From the NCBI GenBank assembly GCA_964059195.1, contig CAXKWD010000004.1, forward strand, positions 115,585,938-115,649,937: a DNA stretch of 64,000 nucleotides, in the 5' to 3' direction. The translations under genes and the position numbers were made by a program. A model generated the notes under the pieces. It had not been told where the DNA came from and did not search any database. It saw nothing but the letters and a program-made list of their open reading frames with translations. Each line of letters begins with the position of its first letter. Position 1 is the stretch's first letter. This document shows positions 46,999 through 59,203 of this stretch, one piece after another. This DNA is from Ectobius pallidus. Its lineage: Eukaryota; Arthropoda; Insecta; Blattodea; Ectobiidae.

Positions 46999-49900
46999 AC
47001 ATTATGTATTAATGAGAGACGGTCTCTTGCTTAAGGAGAGGAATTCTTAACTTGAACCTTTATAAATTTTGCACCAGCCATATTCATAAATGTTTTGTAA
47101 TTCAAACATAAATCTTCCAACATTCGGATAGGAAATTCCGCCCTTTATGAATAATGCCTGCAAGCCGATAGTAACAGCAGCGGGGGAGCCTCCGTTCTCA
47201 AATCCGAAAAAATCTATGTTGCAATGCCACTGATCGATCTGCAATGGAAAGCTGTGGAAATTTGAAAATTCATCAGATCGAAACAAATTAATTTCATGAT
47301 CTTAGATGAAGGAACTGCGATAAGCGTGACTTAGGGCCTGTACTACCACCTGCCGATAACATATTTATCTGTCAGTTAAGAAACTTATGAAAGTTGGCCA
47401 AGAATTCCGTAATTCGACCGCCCGATAAGAACTCTCTGGAATGTCAACTCCTAATTAAGCTATCGAGAGGATGGGATGGCCGATAAACCACCAAATGGCA
47501 AAGAGGCAGCACGGTAGAAACAAAATGGCTGCCAACTGGAGCTTCTTATCCACCTGAGTTTCAGAATATATGCTGGAAAGTTTAACTTATACAGTATGGC
47601 CTTTTAGGTTCACATTTAAATGATGTAAGTTAAAATTTAACAAATTTATTAATAAACTTAAAATAAGTTATATTCCGATGTAATTTTATTGTACAAATTG
47701 AAAAATACACTACGATCGAGTTGTCACACCCATCAGAGGCTCTCAAACTAGAAGTAACAGGCTGTCTACTATCTAAGGTACGAAATTCCACTGCATTCCT
47801 CCTGATACCAATTAGGTAGTGGTAATATAAGACATCTTCAAGTTAAGTTACCTGCTAGGTAGGTATCGGGAGGATTTATCGGAAGATGGTAATACAGGTC
47901 CTTAATCCAATAATGGATAACTTTTTTAATGCGAATTTATAATTGTTGAACTACCGGTACTCCTTTATAATTATACCATAATTAATAGAATGCATGTTCA
48001 TTTATATAAATTTTCAAAACTTGGAGGAAAACATGTTGAAGCGTAAATTTGTTGGGACTGGTCTCTCGTCTTTGTATGGACTATTCCACTCATACGCCGC
48101 GTGTTTGATATTGACCAATAACCTTTAGCATTTCCTCAGATTTGATACCAATTACGATCATTTATCTTATAATATCCTTCCTCGGATCGCAAGGATGCAA
48201 TTTTATCTGATAAAACGTCAGCTCGTTACTAGACACGTAAGACATCAACGTGCGGTGATTAATACGCTACATGTTGCCATTCAGCAGAATGAAATCACAT
48301 TATTTTATACAACATAACTTGTTTGGAAATTGAAATACTGTAAGATAAATGTACATTGATTAAAACACAGTTTCGATTCGGTGCAAGCCAGTTCATCAGT
48401 TTTTATTATGTTCTGCTGTTAGCTTCCTTGAATTAGGTTAACATTGTTTTATATGCACCACTGGTAGCATTGGTCACATGGTAACTCGAATGGATTCATG
48501 GATGAATAGTATACCGTGATCTCGCAGCTGATAGTTTAGTTTTTATTTAACAAAACACGAAAATAATTATTATTTGTATGATCCGTTACATTTTTATTCA
48601 GGGAATAGTCTTAATAAATGCAACTCGAGTTTACGAGTCGCGAATCTATCGATCAACTCTTAAACTCTCGTGGGATTACTTTTGAAAAAAACTTACCACA
48701 AAGCTTTAGAAACACTGCCCTAGTCACCCTCACTTAGACTAAACGTATTGTGTAAAGAGCAGGCAGTGTAAACGGAGGTGAATATAGGAGTTCTTGTACA
48801 CCCCTGCTGGATGAATTGATTGCATGATATTTTTCACAGCAAATGAAGGCAGCGCAGGTCTTCTCGCTAATGTCTAATATAAACGGACTTAATGAGGAGG
48901 CCCCAAGTTTTAGAAGTGGGTCATAAAATGCAGGAAAGTCTACCATAACAACAAATTGCGTGACACCCTTAAATGTTGGAGGTGATAGCTATAATTACTC
49001 GACTCAGAGAAAATTAAGTGGGCCGTACTCTTACAACTCAGCAATTCCATTTAAAGACTCCGAATCTGTAGCTGTGGCTCATTCTTAGGGGAGACAATTA
49101 ATAATAGCTGGCTGCAATGTCACTTAAATCTACCAAGTTTCAGTGGATATTTTTCTAAACCAACAATATCTTTTATATTGTTCTTCCTTCTCTCAGTAGC
49201 TTACACGACAGACTCCTTATTCTCATATACACATTTTTGTGTGCCTTTTCATACATGCTCGTGGGAGTATCGGCTATTTGCACATTAGAGAATAGAAAAG
49301 AAAACACTTTATGCCTGGATGATTATTGCTGCTCGATCTTAAATTTTACATTACTTAAAAAAAAAAAAAAAAGTATATATTTCATGCCAAACTACATAAA
49401 AAAAATCCCTATATCCATGGCGAGGCTGTGAAACTGTGATGGAAAATCAACATTGTCCAACATTAATGACGATCAGCTGAAAACCCCCGCTTCATTGTAA
49501 GAGTAAGCGATGAGTATACATTTTACGCTAAGGTATGGTACGTCACAAGGGTTGACCATTCCATTCAGTAGCCACTTAAAAATTTTCCTGTCATTTGTGT
49601 GCGTAGTTCAGGACGCCATTTGCGGGCCTCTCGGTGAAGTGGGCAGCAAAGTTTTGAAAAGTTTATAATACAAATTTCGAGATAGGTTTATTTATGAAAA
49701 TTTTGACAATTTCCTTGGAAGTAAACATATTTCCAAATCAGCTAATTTATAGACTTTCACATGCAGTATCATTGTGCAGGGCGTGTGAAAAATTTCCTTC
49801 AGTTATCAAAACGTTCAAAGCAGTTAAATGAAAAAAAAAAAAAACAAAAACAAAAAAAAAAAACAAAAAAAAAACACTCTGTAATATTGTAAATAATTTC

Positions 49901-50038
49901 ACCTACATCAAGTTGGGGAACAAACATAACGTGAATTTGGGCAGCCTACGATTTATAGCGTGAATGTTATTTTAGGCCTAAATATCATTGGCTCCTCAAC
50001 TTATCTCAGTTATGTTATTAAACATCCCCAGTCAAACT
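46999..50038. other. No gene seen
   Basis: Frames at 47047-47286 and 48734-48946 (both minus) lack any recognised motif. A poly-A stretch broken by C (49831-49875) precedes the mariner remnant. Confidence 0.5.
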
Positions 50039-50268
50039 TGCTGGGAGGTGTTTGAAAGTCTACCTTACAGCCCGAATCTCGCTCCCAGTGATTTCCATTT
50101 TTTCCTACACCTCAAGAAATGACGAAAAATGACAAAGAGGCGGAGATGGTTGTCATACAATGGTTCAAATCCCAGGCGGCAAAGTTTTACGACACAGGTA
50201 TTCAAAAGTTGGTCCTACGGTATGAAAAAGTCTCAATTCCGGTAGTGAATATTTTGAAAAATAGCTGA
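50039..50268 (+). pseudogene. mariner transposase C-terminal remnant
   Basis: From 50039 the frame reads CWEVFESLPYSPNLAPSDFH then FFLHLKK and a TGA. After a small deletion the reading resumes with VIQWFKSQAAKFYDTGIQKL then VLRYEK, ending at TGA 50268. These match the family pattern: PPYSPDLAPSDYHLF with the third catalytic Asp, then W...Q...FYD.GI..L..R..KC. The catalytic Asp (SPNLAPSD) is kept, but the first two Asp residues and the N-terminal DNA-binding domain are missing upstream. It is a dead copy. Confidence 0.85.
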
Positions 50269-51818
50269 ACACTTGCAGTATCTGTTGCAATACATATTTT
50301 CATGAAATTTTGTTTTGTTTCTGCCCCCAGGGGCGCGCCTCGTATATAGACCGGACTTGTCCAACTTTAGACAATCTGGGGCCAAATTTATTTAGACAAA
50401 TCATTTTGAGGGCCGAACCAAAATTACTTAATTTTAATTAATTTTCCATGAAGACTGATATAGTTATCACTTATTCATTCGTAACTATTATACACAATTT
50501 TAAATTGTATGACAAATATACTGAAAATATCTCTTTTAACAAAATCTAGTTTTTGTCACACCAATTTTCGATGAAAATAATGGTAATTTAATTTATGGAG
50601 AGAAAAATGAGCTGATCTGCGAGATTGGTATTTTCTAATCTCAATAAGTAGAACAGATTATATTCACTCAGGTAATTGTTCTTACTTCTTTATGTATGTA
50701 TATTTTTTAATAAATTTCACATTCGAAAATACCTAGGTACACATTCACAAAGATATGAATTTCCAAACGTAGGCATGAACTGAAGACCAAAATATCTCAG
50801 GTGGGGAAATTTACATCTCAATGAAGAATGAAATGTTTTTCAATTTTCTGTTCTGCTTTAGAACAAACGAACCAGGTTAAAAATCACATTGTTTATCTTG
50901 AAACTTTCATAGTTGAATCTCAAAGTTCACTTTCGAGTGCTCGTTTAGAAGAGACAGTTTGCTCGTCATGTTTTCTAAATCAAGAAACCTTGAAGAAAAT
51001 TCTTGCATAATCATTTTAATATCCTTAGAAAATAAAACAATTCTCATTTTCTATTTCGATTTATTACTGTTGACAAACTGGAAAACGTGATTTTTCTTCT
51101 AAATTTTACCTTGTGCTTACAACAGATTTCCAGCTTATGCCTACCGTAACGTGTGCTGTTTCAACTTGATACCATAATATTTGTAGGCCTAAAGTTTTTT
51201 TGTACGCGGGACGCAATAACCTAGGCCTGATATAGACGGTTACATGTCTTATGTACCAAATTACAGCTACCCTCATGTAGAATGAGCATGAAAAATATTG
51301 CATAATATTTTTTTTTCGTAAAAGTGAATTCGCTATACTATGAACTCCAATAAATACTGTTTTATCTCGAAAGCTAGGTAACACTAAGACAAATCATGGA
51401 CCAATACATTTTTATTTCCTTTCTATATACTTCATAACCCTGCAAAACATGTATGTCAGTAAGCCTCCTTACCAGTAACTTTCTAACCGTCAACTTCTTC
51501 ACCATTTCACTTATGCTCGGATTTATATACAAATTATATAGCTTCTAAAGACATTTCTATCTAAAATTTGTCCGTTTTTAGGGTTCAAAAGGAAATTAAT
51601 CCATGGAACGGCATATAAAAATCATATATTAAATCTCATAGTAAGAAGAGGCTTCAAAATCGTGTTCATGCAATTGCCATATTAAATCGTACTCACTAGA
51701 ATACAATAAAATATGTATTTTCCCTTAAACATGTTACACATGCGATATTTATCGTCAAATAACGTATAATTTGTCGAAATTACATTTCAGTAATTTATAA
51801 CCCACCATAATTAATACA
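50269..51818. other. No gene seen; weak hAT-like sequence at ~50350
   Basis: GGACTTGTCCAACTTTAGAC followed by GGGCCGAACC near 50355-50420 is reminiscent of hAT ends that flank GGGCCGCA, but no TIR pair was found. The 92-codon minus frame at 51106-51384 is unrecognised. Confidence 0.4.
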
Positions 51819-51820
51819 TA

Positions 51821-52079
51821 TGAGGGGTCTATTAGCAAACCCGGCAATCTCCACTCTGAGAAAAAATAGAGATGAAAACTTCTAATGAAAGTTTAATGCA
51901 TATCCTATTATATATTTAGTGAATATGTTGAAAATCTGAGCTCCTCTCTTATGTGGAAAGTAGGATTTGCAACATATTCACTAAATATGTACCAGGAGAT
52001 GCATTAAATCATCAATAGAAGTTAGCATCTCTATCTTTTCTCAGAATGGAGATTGCTAGATTTGCTAATAGACCCCTCA
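51821..52079. mobile_element. Near-perfect palindromic MITE, TA TSD
   Basis: The two halves are inverted over ~100 bp or more: TGAGGGGTCTATTAGCAAA on the left and TTTGCTAATAGACCCCTCA on the right, with matching ATTCACTAAATATGT and GCATCTCTAT segments inside. TA flanks each end within a palindromic target ACATATGT. The shared TGAGGG start links it to 11173-11504. No coding. Confidence 0.8.
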
Positions 52080-53248
52080 TATGTAACCTGTGATTTTTAA
52101 ATCAGGCACTTGGAAATGGAAAGATGGGAAGTGAATTACGATGTAAGGTGAACATGTTAAACGTAATGCATAATAAACATATTCCATGAAAAAACGTTGC
52201 CAGTAAAATCACTCTTTCAACAAAATAAATACTTAATTTCTGAACACACTGTGTCGTTTACACGTCATTTGAAAACATAAATCCTGGTCAGGGATCGGTT
52301 TAGATTTAAAATTAAAGTACTCTACTGAATCTCCTGTAGTAAAACAAATTTAAGTTTTAGTTATTTCAATTAAAATCCATACAAATGTTGGCGACGCAAA
52401 TGTCAATCAAATCATTTCTGTTATATGGACGTTTTAATTTACGGCTATTAATCTGCCTCTTACAATATGTAATTACACCTAACATTCTCTCGTGCACCGT
52501 TGTTTAGTCACGATTTCCAACTTCACTTCTTTAAAATTTAAGACTGGGGCTTTTAACATTTAATGGGGATATGATTACGTCAGAAGCGAGCTCCACGTGC
52601 TTAATAAAACTTCATACCTTTTCACATAGTCTGCCATAAAATTATGACAGAATTTTACTGTTAATGCTTACATATAATACAAGCAGCCCTTGTGTTTCAC
52701 TTATATGAATTTTTAAGCTCTTGTCTGAAGTAGTAAATTACTTTTACCTAGACTGTTTTCTGCACCATACCGCTGTAGCTAATATTGTTGGAGTATACGA
52801 TAATTTGTGTAATGTATTAAGCTTAGGTCCTAAATGTAGCCTATTTGAAAAATAAACGGCCACCTCTTTGACCACTTCCTGGAATTGTTGTTATTCGTAT
52901 TCATACGGCCAAGAAGTTGGATATTTTCTAACTACTCATAAAATAATTGTTCTTGAAAACCTGTTTTTATTTATGAATTTTGGTGAATATATTGAGTGTA
53001 CCATACTTAATTAAGGCATTTTAGATATAACTTATTAAGTACTATTTATTTTCACAGAAAGTAGTAGGCATATTTAGTAATATTACGGTTCACTTTGATT
53101 ATGTCTATTTTTAATGTTATAATAAATATAAATATACTTTTCACTATTTTAACTCAGGGAACATATTTTATATTGGATTTCATTACTACGTTATTTCTTC
53201 CACTATTAGTATAGCTGTAGAAATATTAAAGATATATTATTTAATTCA
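52080..53248. other. No gene seen
   Basis: AT-rich, stops in every frame, no repeat recognised. Confidence 0.5.
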
Positions 53249-53560
53249 GCGACCGCCTGCGTGGTTTCGTAGTTACCGTCGCTGGCTACGGATCCTTAGG
53301 TCCGGGTTCGATCCACGGTACCTGCTCGTATTTTTCTGAGGTAGGGAGCTCAGCCTTTTGATACAAACTGAGGAGCTATTTGATAGAGAAGTAGCGGCTC
53401 CGGTCACGGAAACCACCATTAATGGCCGTGAGTCGGCATGTTGACCACATTCCCCCAATCCTACCATCTGCTTATGATAGATAACGCAGCGGTCGGGTGG
53501 TAGCGCTACGGAGAATTGAGAGTATTTCTTCCAACCGAAGTGAGCTTCAGGAAATACTAC
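53249..53560 (+). mobile_element. tRNA-derived SINE
   Basis: The GC-rich head CGTGGTTTCGTAGTTACCGT is followed by box B (GGTCCGGGTTCGATCCACGG). The body is GC-richer than the flanks and ends near 53560. Box A is degenerate and I found no TSD. The 105-codon minus frame across it is a shadow. Confidence 0.65.
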
Positions 53561-54360
53561 CTGTATAATGAGAATCGTTGAGTTATCCACATTTCGTATT
53601 TTCTACATTAGTCTATATATGAGGTGTATATTTTGAATAAGTACCAAAACTAAATTTCATTTTCCGTTGTGAACTTAAAATTGAAGAAGTATTCTGTTAT
53701 AGACCTAGGAAATTATTGAATATAATAATTTAAAATAAAGAGATGAAAATGAAGTTTAACATGGTCTAACAGACCTTGAATGTGTAACAAGTTTGATTTG
53801 TAGAACGGAGTTTAAGTAGCCCTATCGATTTGTTATTTCTACACTTTCAATTGTGTTATCATTATCTAAGTAAGTAAGTGTTTGTTACATTAATTTGCTT
53901 TTTACTTAACCAAATCCACATGGATCGTAGGTGCTTATTCAAAATACAAGAAAAAGATAGAGAACTAATCATTAAATAAGTAAAATACAAAATAAACCCA
54001 ATCCTACACAATGACGTGTTTTATTTCTTTAAGGGGAGAAGATACTTGCTACCTCCACCCTGTTTGATTTGTCAATTTCAATGTATTTTTTGCAAGAAAT
54101 GTAATTACTAGACAAATGATTTTTTCAATTACGTTTTCATTCCTTAGCAATAAAATAACATTTTTAAAGAAGTATTTTTAAAAATTGAGTACCTATTTTT
54201 TATTCAAATAATTACACTTATTTTTACAAATTTTAGAAGTGAAAATCTTATCATTAGTCTTAATATTGGTAAAATAAAGTGTCATTTAGGACATTTAAAT
54301 ATGCTTATGGTTCAAAATAAATTTATATTTTCATAAATCACACTTCAAACTGTGCAATTA
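53561..54360. other. No gene seen
   Basis: AT-rich with no coding signal or repeat recognised. Confidence 0.5.
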
Positions 54361-54372
54361 ATCAATAAAGTG

Positions 54373-54695
54373 TTCTCATGTAATGTCCAACAGAGACAAT
54401 AATCTGTGGTTCATGAATGCTTATATATGTTATATATGCTTGAATGTTAGCTGTACAATAACAGTGGGTGCCCGGTCACAAAAATCACTACTTAGTGTGC
54501 CTCACAGTACTGCATATGACATAACTTGTCTGTCTATGAGGTAGACCATTAGGGCAATCAGTCATAGGAGAGAGGTTCCATCTGGCGCTGTGAATTGAAC
54601 TCCACCTTAGCTCAGTTGGTAGAGCATTGACGCGATTAGCCAAAGGTCCTGGGTTCAAGTCCCAGTGTCGGAGGAATTTTTATCCTATAATATTC
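54373..54695 (+). mobile_element. Single-unit copy of the tRNA-bearing element
   Basis: One plus-oriented unit from TTCTCATGTAATGTCCAACA through the tRNA region to CCTATAATATTCT, sharing the 3' end of insertions A and B. It has a local TATATGTTATATATGC expansion and several substitutions, so it is older. CAATTAA occurs on both sides (54355-54361 and directly after the end), a possible short TSD. Confidence 0.7.
54601..54673 (+). pseudogene. Degenerate tRNA-like sequence
   Basis: Aligned to the other copies it begins TCCACCT (acceptor mismatches), has anticodon stem TTGAC and loop GCGATTA, and ends TGTCGGAG. Box A and box B still match. Two or more stem pairs are broken. Confidence 0.7.
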
Positions 54696-54699
54696 TCAA

Positions 54700-55534
54700 T
54701 TAAGTAAAAATTGATATTTTGACCCGTTTCAAGTTTCCAATGCACACTCTCCTTTATTTGTAACAATCCGTAGTATTGGCTCATTGCAAGCACGCTCTCA
54801 GTATGCAGAGACTAGCAGATACTGGTACTGCGAAAGCCAAATTCCGCAAGCAAATTAAGGTTCATTAAGTACACAGGTAAATAACACAAAGAAATATTCA
54901 GGTATTTTTTCACACGGGTAATTCACTCACGAGATGCTATTAATAAATCTTCTGCCACAGAAGAAATTTCGCATCAGGTGTGGTAGTTTTTTTCCCCCCT
55001 TACATGCTTTGTGAAAGTCTCTTGTTTGTTTAGTCTCTTAACTATTTCATGTTGGTTCTCGTAGGCTATGTTATAGGCTCTTGATTGTATTCCTTGTCGT
55101 CTTGTCTGTTTCATCATGGACTGTAAAATCGGGTCGTCTGAGAATCAAAAGTAGTCCTAAAGGTAGGATTTCCATTCACTGTCAAATCATAAAAAAATAT
55201 GCATGCATGCATGCTCTATCAAATGACCAAATATACACAGTGAAGGGAAAACACTACAAATATGAATTATCAAAATTTAAACTTTCATTTTATTTTCAAG
55301 TGGCACAATGTACTACTAACAGTATTTCCAGATTTCGATGGTCAAGTTCATGCGTTTGTCTGTCAAAATGGTTTTGTGCCGAAAATTACTTTTACCCGTC
55401 ACAAGAAGTGACAGATGCAATCTTAAATTAAGACATTTGAGACCAAGTAAGGTCAAATTCTTTGTCTTCAACATTTTCACCTAAAATTATTTTTTTATGG
55501 AACATATAAATACATAATTAATCATTTGTCCAGT
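54700..55534. other. No recognised gene; one 116-codon frame
   Basis: The plus frame at 55081-55431 starts at TTG, has an N-terminal hydrophobic stretch (IVFLVVLSVSSW) and no motif I know. Treat it as unsupported. The rest is AT-rich. Confidence 0.35.
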
Positions 55535-55546
55535 TTATCTTTAGTT
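55535..55546. repeat. Left TSD of palindromic tRNA element B
   Basis: TTATCTTTAGTT, repeated exactly at 56468-56479. Confidence 0.85.
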
Positions 55547-55623
55547 AGATATATAAGCATTCATGAACCGCAGATTATTGTCTCTGTTGGACATTACATG
55601 AGAATATTATAGGAGAAAAATTC

Positions 55624-55696
55624 CTCCGACACTGGGACTTGAACCCAGGACCTTTGGCTATTCGCGCCAATGCTCTACCAACTGAGCTAAGCCGGA
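55624..55696 (-). tRNA. tRNA-like gene, anticodon GAA, insertion B left
   Basis: Same cloverleaf as copies 1-4 with one acceptor change (TGTCGGA at the 3' strand), leaving a G-T pair. Boxes A and B, the T5 terminator and C33 are retained. Confidence 0.65.
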
Positions 55697-55810
55697 GCTC
55701 AATTCGCAGCGCCAGATGGAACCTCTCTCCTATGACTGACTGCCCCAATGGTCCACCTCACAGACAGACAAGTTATGTCATATGCAGTACAGTGAGGCAC
55801 ACTAATTAGA

Positions 55811-55928
55811 GATTTTTGTGACCGGGCTCCCACTGTTATTGTACAGTTACTGTACAATAACAGTGGGAGCCCGGTCACAAAAATCACTAATCCACTGTTA
55901 TTGTACAGTTACTGTACAATAACAGTGG
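55811..55928. repeat. Long perfect palindromes at the inversion junction
   Basis: GATTTTTGTGACCGGGCTCC ... GGAGCCCGGTCACAAAAATC forms a ~76-bp palindrome at 55811-55886, followed by a ~37-bp palindrome at 55892-55928. Both recur 310 bp further on. Such structures are unstable in cloning and replication. Confidence 0.85.
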
Positions 55929-56372
55929 GAGCCCGATCACAAAAAATCACTAATTAGTGTGCCTCACTGTACTGCATATGACATAACTTGTCTGAGCTAA
56001 GCCGGAGCTCAATTCGCAGCGCCAGATGGAACCTCTCTCCTATGACTGACTGCCCCAATGGTCCACCTCACAGACAGACAAGTTATGTCATATGCAGTAC
56101 AGTGAGGCACACTAATTAGAGATTTTTGTGACCGGGCTCCCACTGTTATTGTACAGTTACTGTACAATAACAGTGGGAGCCCGGTCACAAAAATCACTAA
56201 TCCACTGTTATTGTACAGTTACTGTATAATAACAGTGGGAGCCCGATCACAAAAAATCACTAATTAGTGTGCCTCACTGTACTGCATATGACATAACTTG
56301 TCTGTCTGTGAGGTGGACCATTGGGGCAGTCAGTCATAGGAGAGAGGTTCCATCTGGCGCTGCGAATTGAGC

Positions 56373-56445
56373 TCCGGCTTAGCTCAGTTGGTAGAGTATT
56401 GGCGCGAATAGCCAAAGGTCCTGGGTTCAAGTCCCAGTGTCGGAG
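56373..56445 (+). tRNA. tRNA-like gene, anticodon GAA, insertion B right
   Basis: Plus-strand copy with GAGT in place of GAGC in the D arm and TGTCGGA at the 3' acceptor strand. Boxes A and B and the T5 run are intact. C33 is conserved here too. Confidence 0.6.
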
Positions 56446-56467
56446 GAATTTTTCTCCTATCATATTC

Positions 56468-56479
56468 TTATCTTTAGTT
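56468..56479. repeat. Right TSD of palindromic tRNA element B
   Basis: TTATCTTTAGTT, exact match to 55535-55546. Confidence 0.85.
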
Positions 56480-56643
56480 GCCGTACCCACATCATACCGT
56501 GCAAATCCTAAACACTTTAGGACGTCTTCAATAATCCCTAGGAAATCGACCAATGATCGTCTCATAGCCTCCACTTAGTTATTGCGGTAGGCAATTTTGC
56601 GAAGTTTGCTTTAATATAATAATATAATAAATTTAATATAATA

Positions 56644-56674
<31 letters not shown>

Positions 56675-57397
56675 TAAATTAAGTCGTATTGCACAACTTG
56701 TCGTAGGCCTATTTGCAACTTGCAAACTGTTATACTTTTTGTGTGGTAGATTAAGATAATGTAAGATCAGAAAACCCAAAGTCTTAAGAGGCAACATTTA
56801 TAAAATGTAGTATTATGCCATTTAATATAAAATATGCAGTGGAACTAGAACTTTTTGTTTGATGTTTTACCAGATTTTCGCTATACTTAGTGTGATTATT
56901 CCAAATATGTAAACAGTTTTTCTCTACCAGCTCTTTTTTTTATATAGAGTGCCATTAACTTATAAGCTTAGCCTCTTTCGCTTATTCTCTGTACAATTCT
57001 TGTGCCCTGCTAATTATTTCAATCACTTCATGGTCTAATTCTACGGTACCAGGGGAAAAGATTTGATACCCTTCTTTTTCCAGGAAAACAATCTTGTGAT
57101 CTGTCATGAACATGAACATCGATGGATATTTTGTGTGGACTTTTAATAGTAGACAACATTTTCTCTTTGGTTAGCAGAGTGACTACAGTATCCTTGTTTG
57201 TTGAGCTTCTAGAACAGCAGAAACTGAATAGACCACTGGTTGAGAAGAGAGTGGTCTGTGAGAAAGAACATGGTTGTCGAGGGGGGAATTTTATTCGTGA
57301 ACTCATAGTGTAGCGAAACAAAATCTTGCTTGATAGTATAACTAGTGAAGGTTCTTGACCATACTTTGGACACATAGGACGAAAACTGTACGAAGTA
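56480..57397. other. No recognised gene
   Basis: Holds an (AAT)n microsatellite at 56645-56673 and a 115-codon minus frame (57028-57375) with a Ser/Pro-rich, motif-free translation. An antisense 63-codon frame overlaps it. Coding is unsupported. Confidence 0.4.
56645..56673. repeat. (AAT)n microsatellite
   Basis: About nine AAT triplets. Confidence 0.9.
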
Positions 57398-57410
57398 TAG
57401 AAAAACTAAA

Positions 57411-57714
57411 GAAAGGTAAAGTGATCCCTATACAGGCCATGGAGGCCCAGAGGGTTCCAGGAGGTTGAGGCTCCCAGATTTTGGACTTCGGCACATGAAG
57501 GTGGTAAGGTTGTCAGCCTTACGCACCGGCCGCCTTTACCCCCAGGATTGCTCATGGTACTCATTTCTGTTGGAGGCTGAGTCAACCCCAGGGCCATAGT
57601 GCCACCAGAAGGATTAGGCCAATTGAAAAATCTCAACGACCTCATCGGGAATCGAACCCGCGACCTTCCGGTTTGTAGCGCAGCGCCTCAACCACTACGC
57701 TACAGCGTACCCCC
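57411..57714 (-). mobile_element. tRNA-derived SINE with 13-bp TSD
   Basis: Flanked by TAGAAAAACTAAA at 57398-57410 and 57715-57727. On the minus strand the head has box A (TAGCGTAGTGG) and box B (CGCGGGTTCGATTCCC) at canonical spacing. The tail end on the left is AAGG/TAAA-rich. The 79-codon minus frame is a shadow. Confidence 0.9.
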
Positions 57715-57727
57715 TAGAAAAACTAAA

Positions 57728-58397
57728 AGCTGGATTATTTGTGGCCCTCAAATTGACAGCTCATAAGTCATAAACGACCGTACAATATGGTGATAATATC
57801 AGTTTTTTGAAAGACCCCATGTTATATTGTTATTGTAATGTTAATGTAATGTTCATGTGTTGCTGTTTTCTTCACATGATTTAGGAGCTAAACATAGGCA
57901 CTGTTTTTTATTTATATCAAACGTAAAATGGGATAATATTCATAATGGTAATACCATATCTCACAAAACTAAAGCTGATAGTGCAAAACTAATGGCACAT
58001 TTGTCATCAGCGACCTAAATATACCCAAGAATAGGTATAAATTGTAAGGCACCAAAATGGCTGTTGGTCTGTGTTATGCATGAAATTATCCATAAAAGGG
58101 CCAAAACATGCATATGTGCAAGGAAAAAGTATACTAATTTGGAATCAGTAGGTCATAAAATGGATATTTAGCAATGGATAGTTAGCAACATAAAAACTTG
58201 AATTTGCATTGAAATCCTGTCTTTAATCATAAGCTACGCAAATCATTGGTACTTACAGTGAGTGCATGAAATATGTCAATAAGTGGTGGAGAAAAGCATG
58301 TAATGCTGAAGTATATAGGGCTATAGTTTCTGAGAACAGTATTATTTCTTATAGTGATATACATCATACAGTTACGGTCATTTGCTTTTAACTGATG
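57728..58397. other. No gene seen
   Basis: AT-rich with no recognised content. Confidence 0.5.
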
Positions 58398-58625
58398 CTA
58401 GTTAACCCGAAACATTGATTTGGAGGTCGTCCCAACAAAGGTCTTGGTGTGTCTGACTTTTCGGCCATCGCAGTCTTGTGAAGACGATTTATTATCGAAC
58501 ATCCTTAGGACATGATTTATCCATTCTTTACTTCTTCCTCTTACCCATTTAACTACATAATGAATTCCGCATTCATTTCGCATCTCTTCATTTATCCTTT
58601 TGTCATACAGGCTGAAGCCTTAAGA
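58398..58625 (-). pseudogene. LINE ORF2 C-terminal fragment
   Basis: On the minus strand, from about 58625, it reads GFSLYDKRINEEMRNECGIH then VVKWVRGRSKEWINHVLRM, ending at a stop at 58398. This matches the tail of insect LINE polyproteins, where (T)LYDK.R...IR...I....W...R..EWN.HI.RM is typical. The usual GRP.KRW tail is replaced by unrelated sequence, so the end is decayed. No other part of this LINE is nearby. Confidence 0.65.
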
Positions 58626-58639
58626 GCTTTGCTAATGTC

Positions 58640-59196
58640 AACGGCGGGAAATGAGAATACTTCACCATGAACCTGTAGATAAAATGTTCAGAGGAATGTT
58701 GTTTGTTGGGAAAATGTGATGGAAATGATATCCCTTTCAGTTTTCTGTTTCACAGTGTGCGGAAATCGGGCTATGGTAATCAGGGAATTGAAAACCATTG
58801 TTACGGATTTTGTTTGCGGTGTTGTAAAACTGTACATCTAATAGGATATGCGGAACTTGCCTAGGTAAATGGGGAATTTGTTCCTGCACGCCGTACAATG
58901 TTATGCGCTTTCAAAACATTCTAAAAAGGCAAGAGATCGATTTTCTGCCAAAACGTAATATTAAAAGTAATAATAATAATCAAAATAATGATAATATTAA
59001 TAATAATAATCCAAGGGATAATGGTACATTGAAAATTCTTTATTCCAAATCCAATGCTATCAAGCTCATCTGTGTTGAGCAATGGAATTCTAGCTACATG
59101 TTAAGACGTAAATGTGACTGCATTTCTTTTGTAAAATCTAATGCAAAGTAAGGTAATTGACTGTAAGACATTCCCGTTAATTATAGGCTACTATCG
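58640..59196. other. No gene seen
   Basis: AT-rich. The 82-codon plus frame at 58903-59151 includes an Asn run from an AAT repeat and no known motif. Confidence 0.5.
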
Positions 59197-59203
59197 TAAT
59201 AAT

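Larger units (their letters stand above)
55547..56467. mobile_element. Palindromic tRNA-bearing element, insertion B
   Basis: It starts AGATATATAAGCATTCATGA and ends CTCCTATCATATTC, the same two ends as insertion A read in reverse. A 12-bp TSD flanks it. The left unit is minus-oriented with a tRNA, the right unit is plus-oriented with a tRNA, and between them lie palindromes centred on GTACAGTTACTGTAC. A 310-bp tandem duplication (about 55683-55992 and 55993-56302) joins CTTGTCTG to AGCTAAGCC at a CTG microhomology. The twin 62-codon minus frames (55699 and 56009) are products of that duplication. No protein is encoded. Confidence 0.8.

Noticed and set aside
55699..56197. Twin 62-codon frames as a small protein family
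   Set aside because: They are copies within a 310-bp tandem duplication spanning the non-coding unit of the tRNA element.
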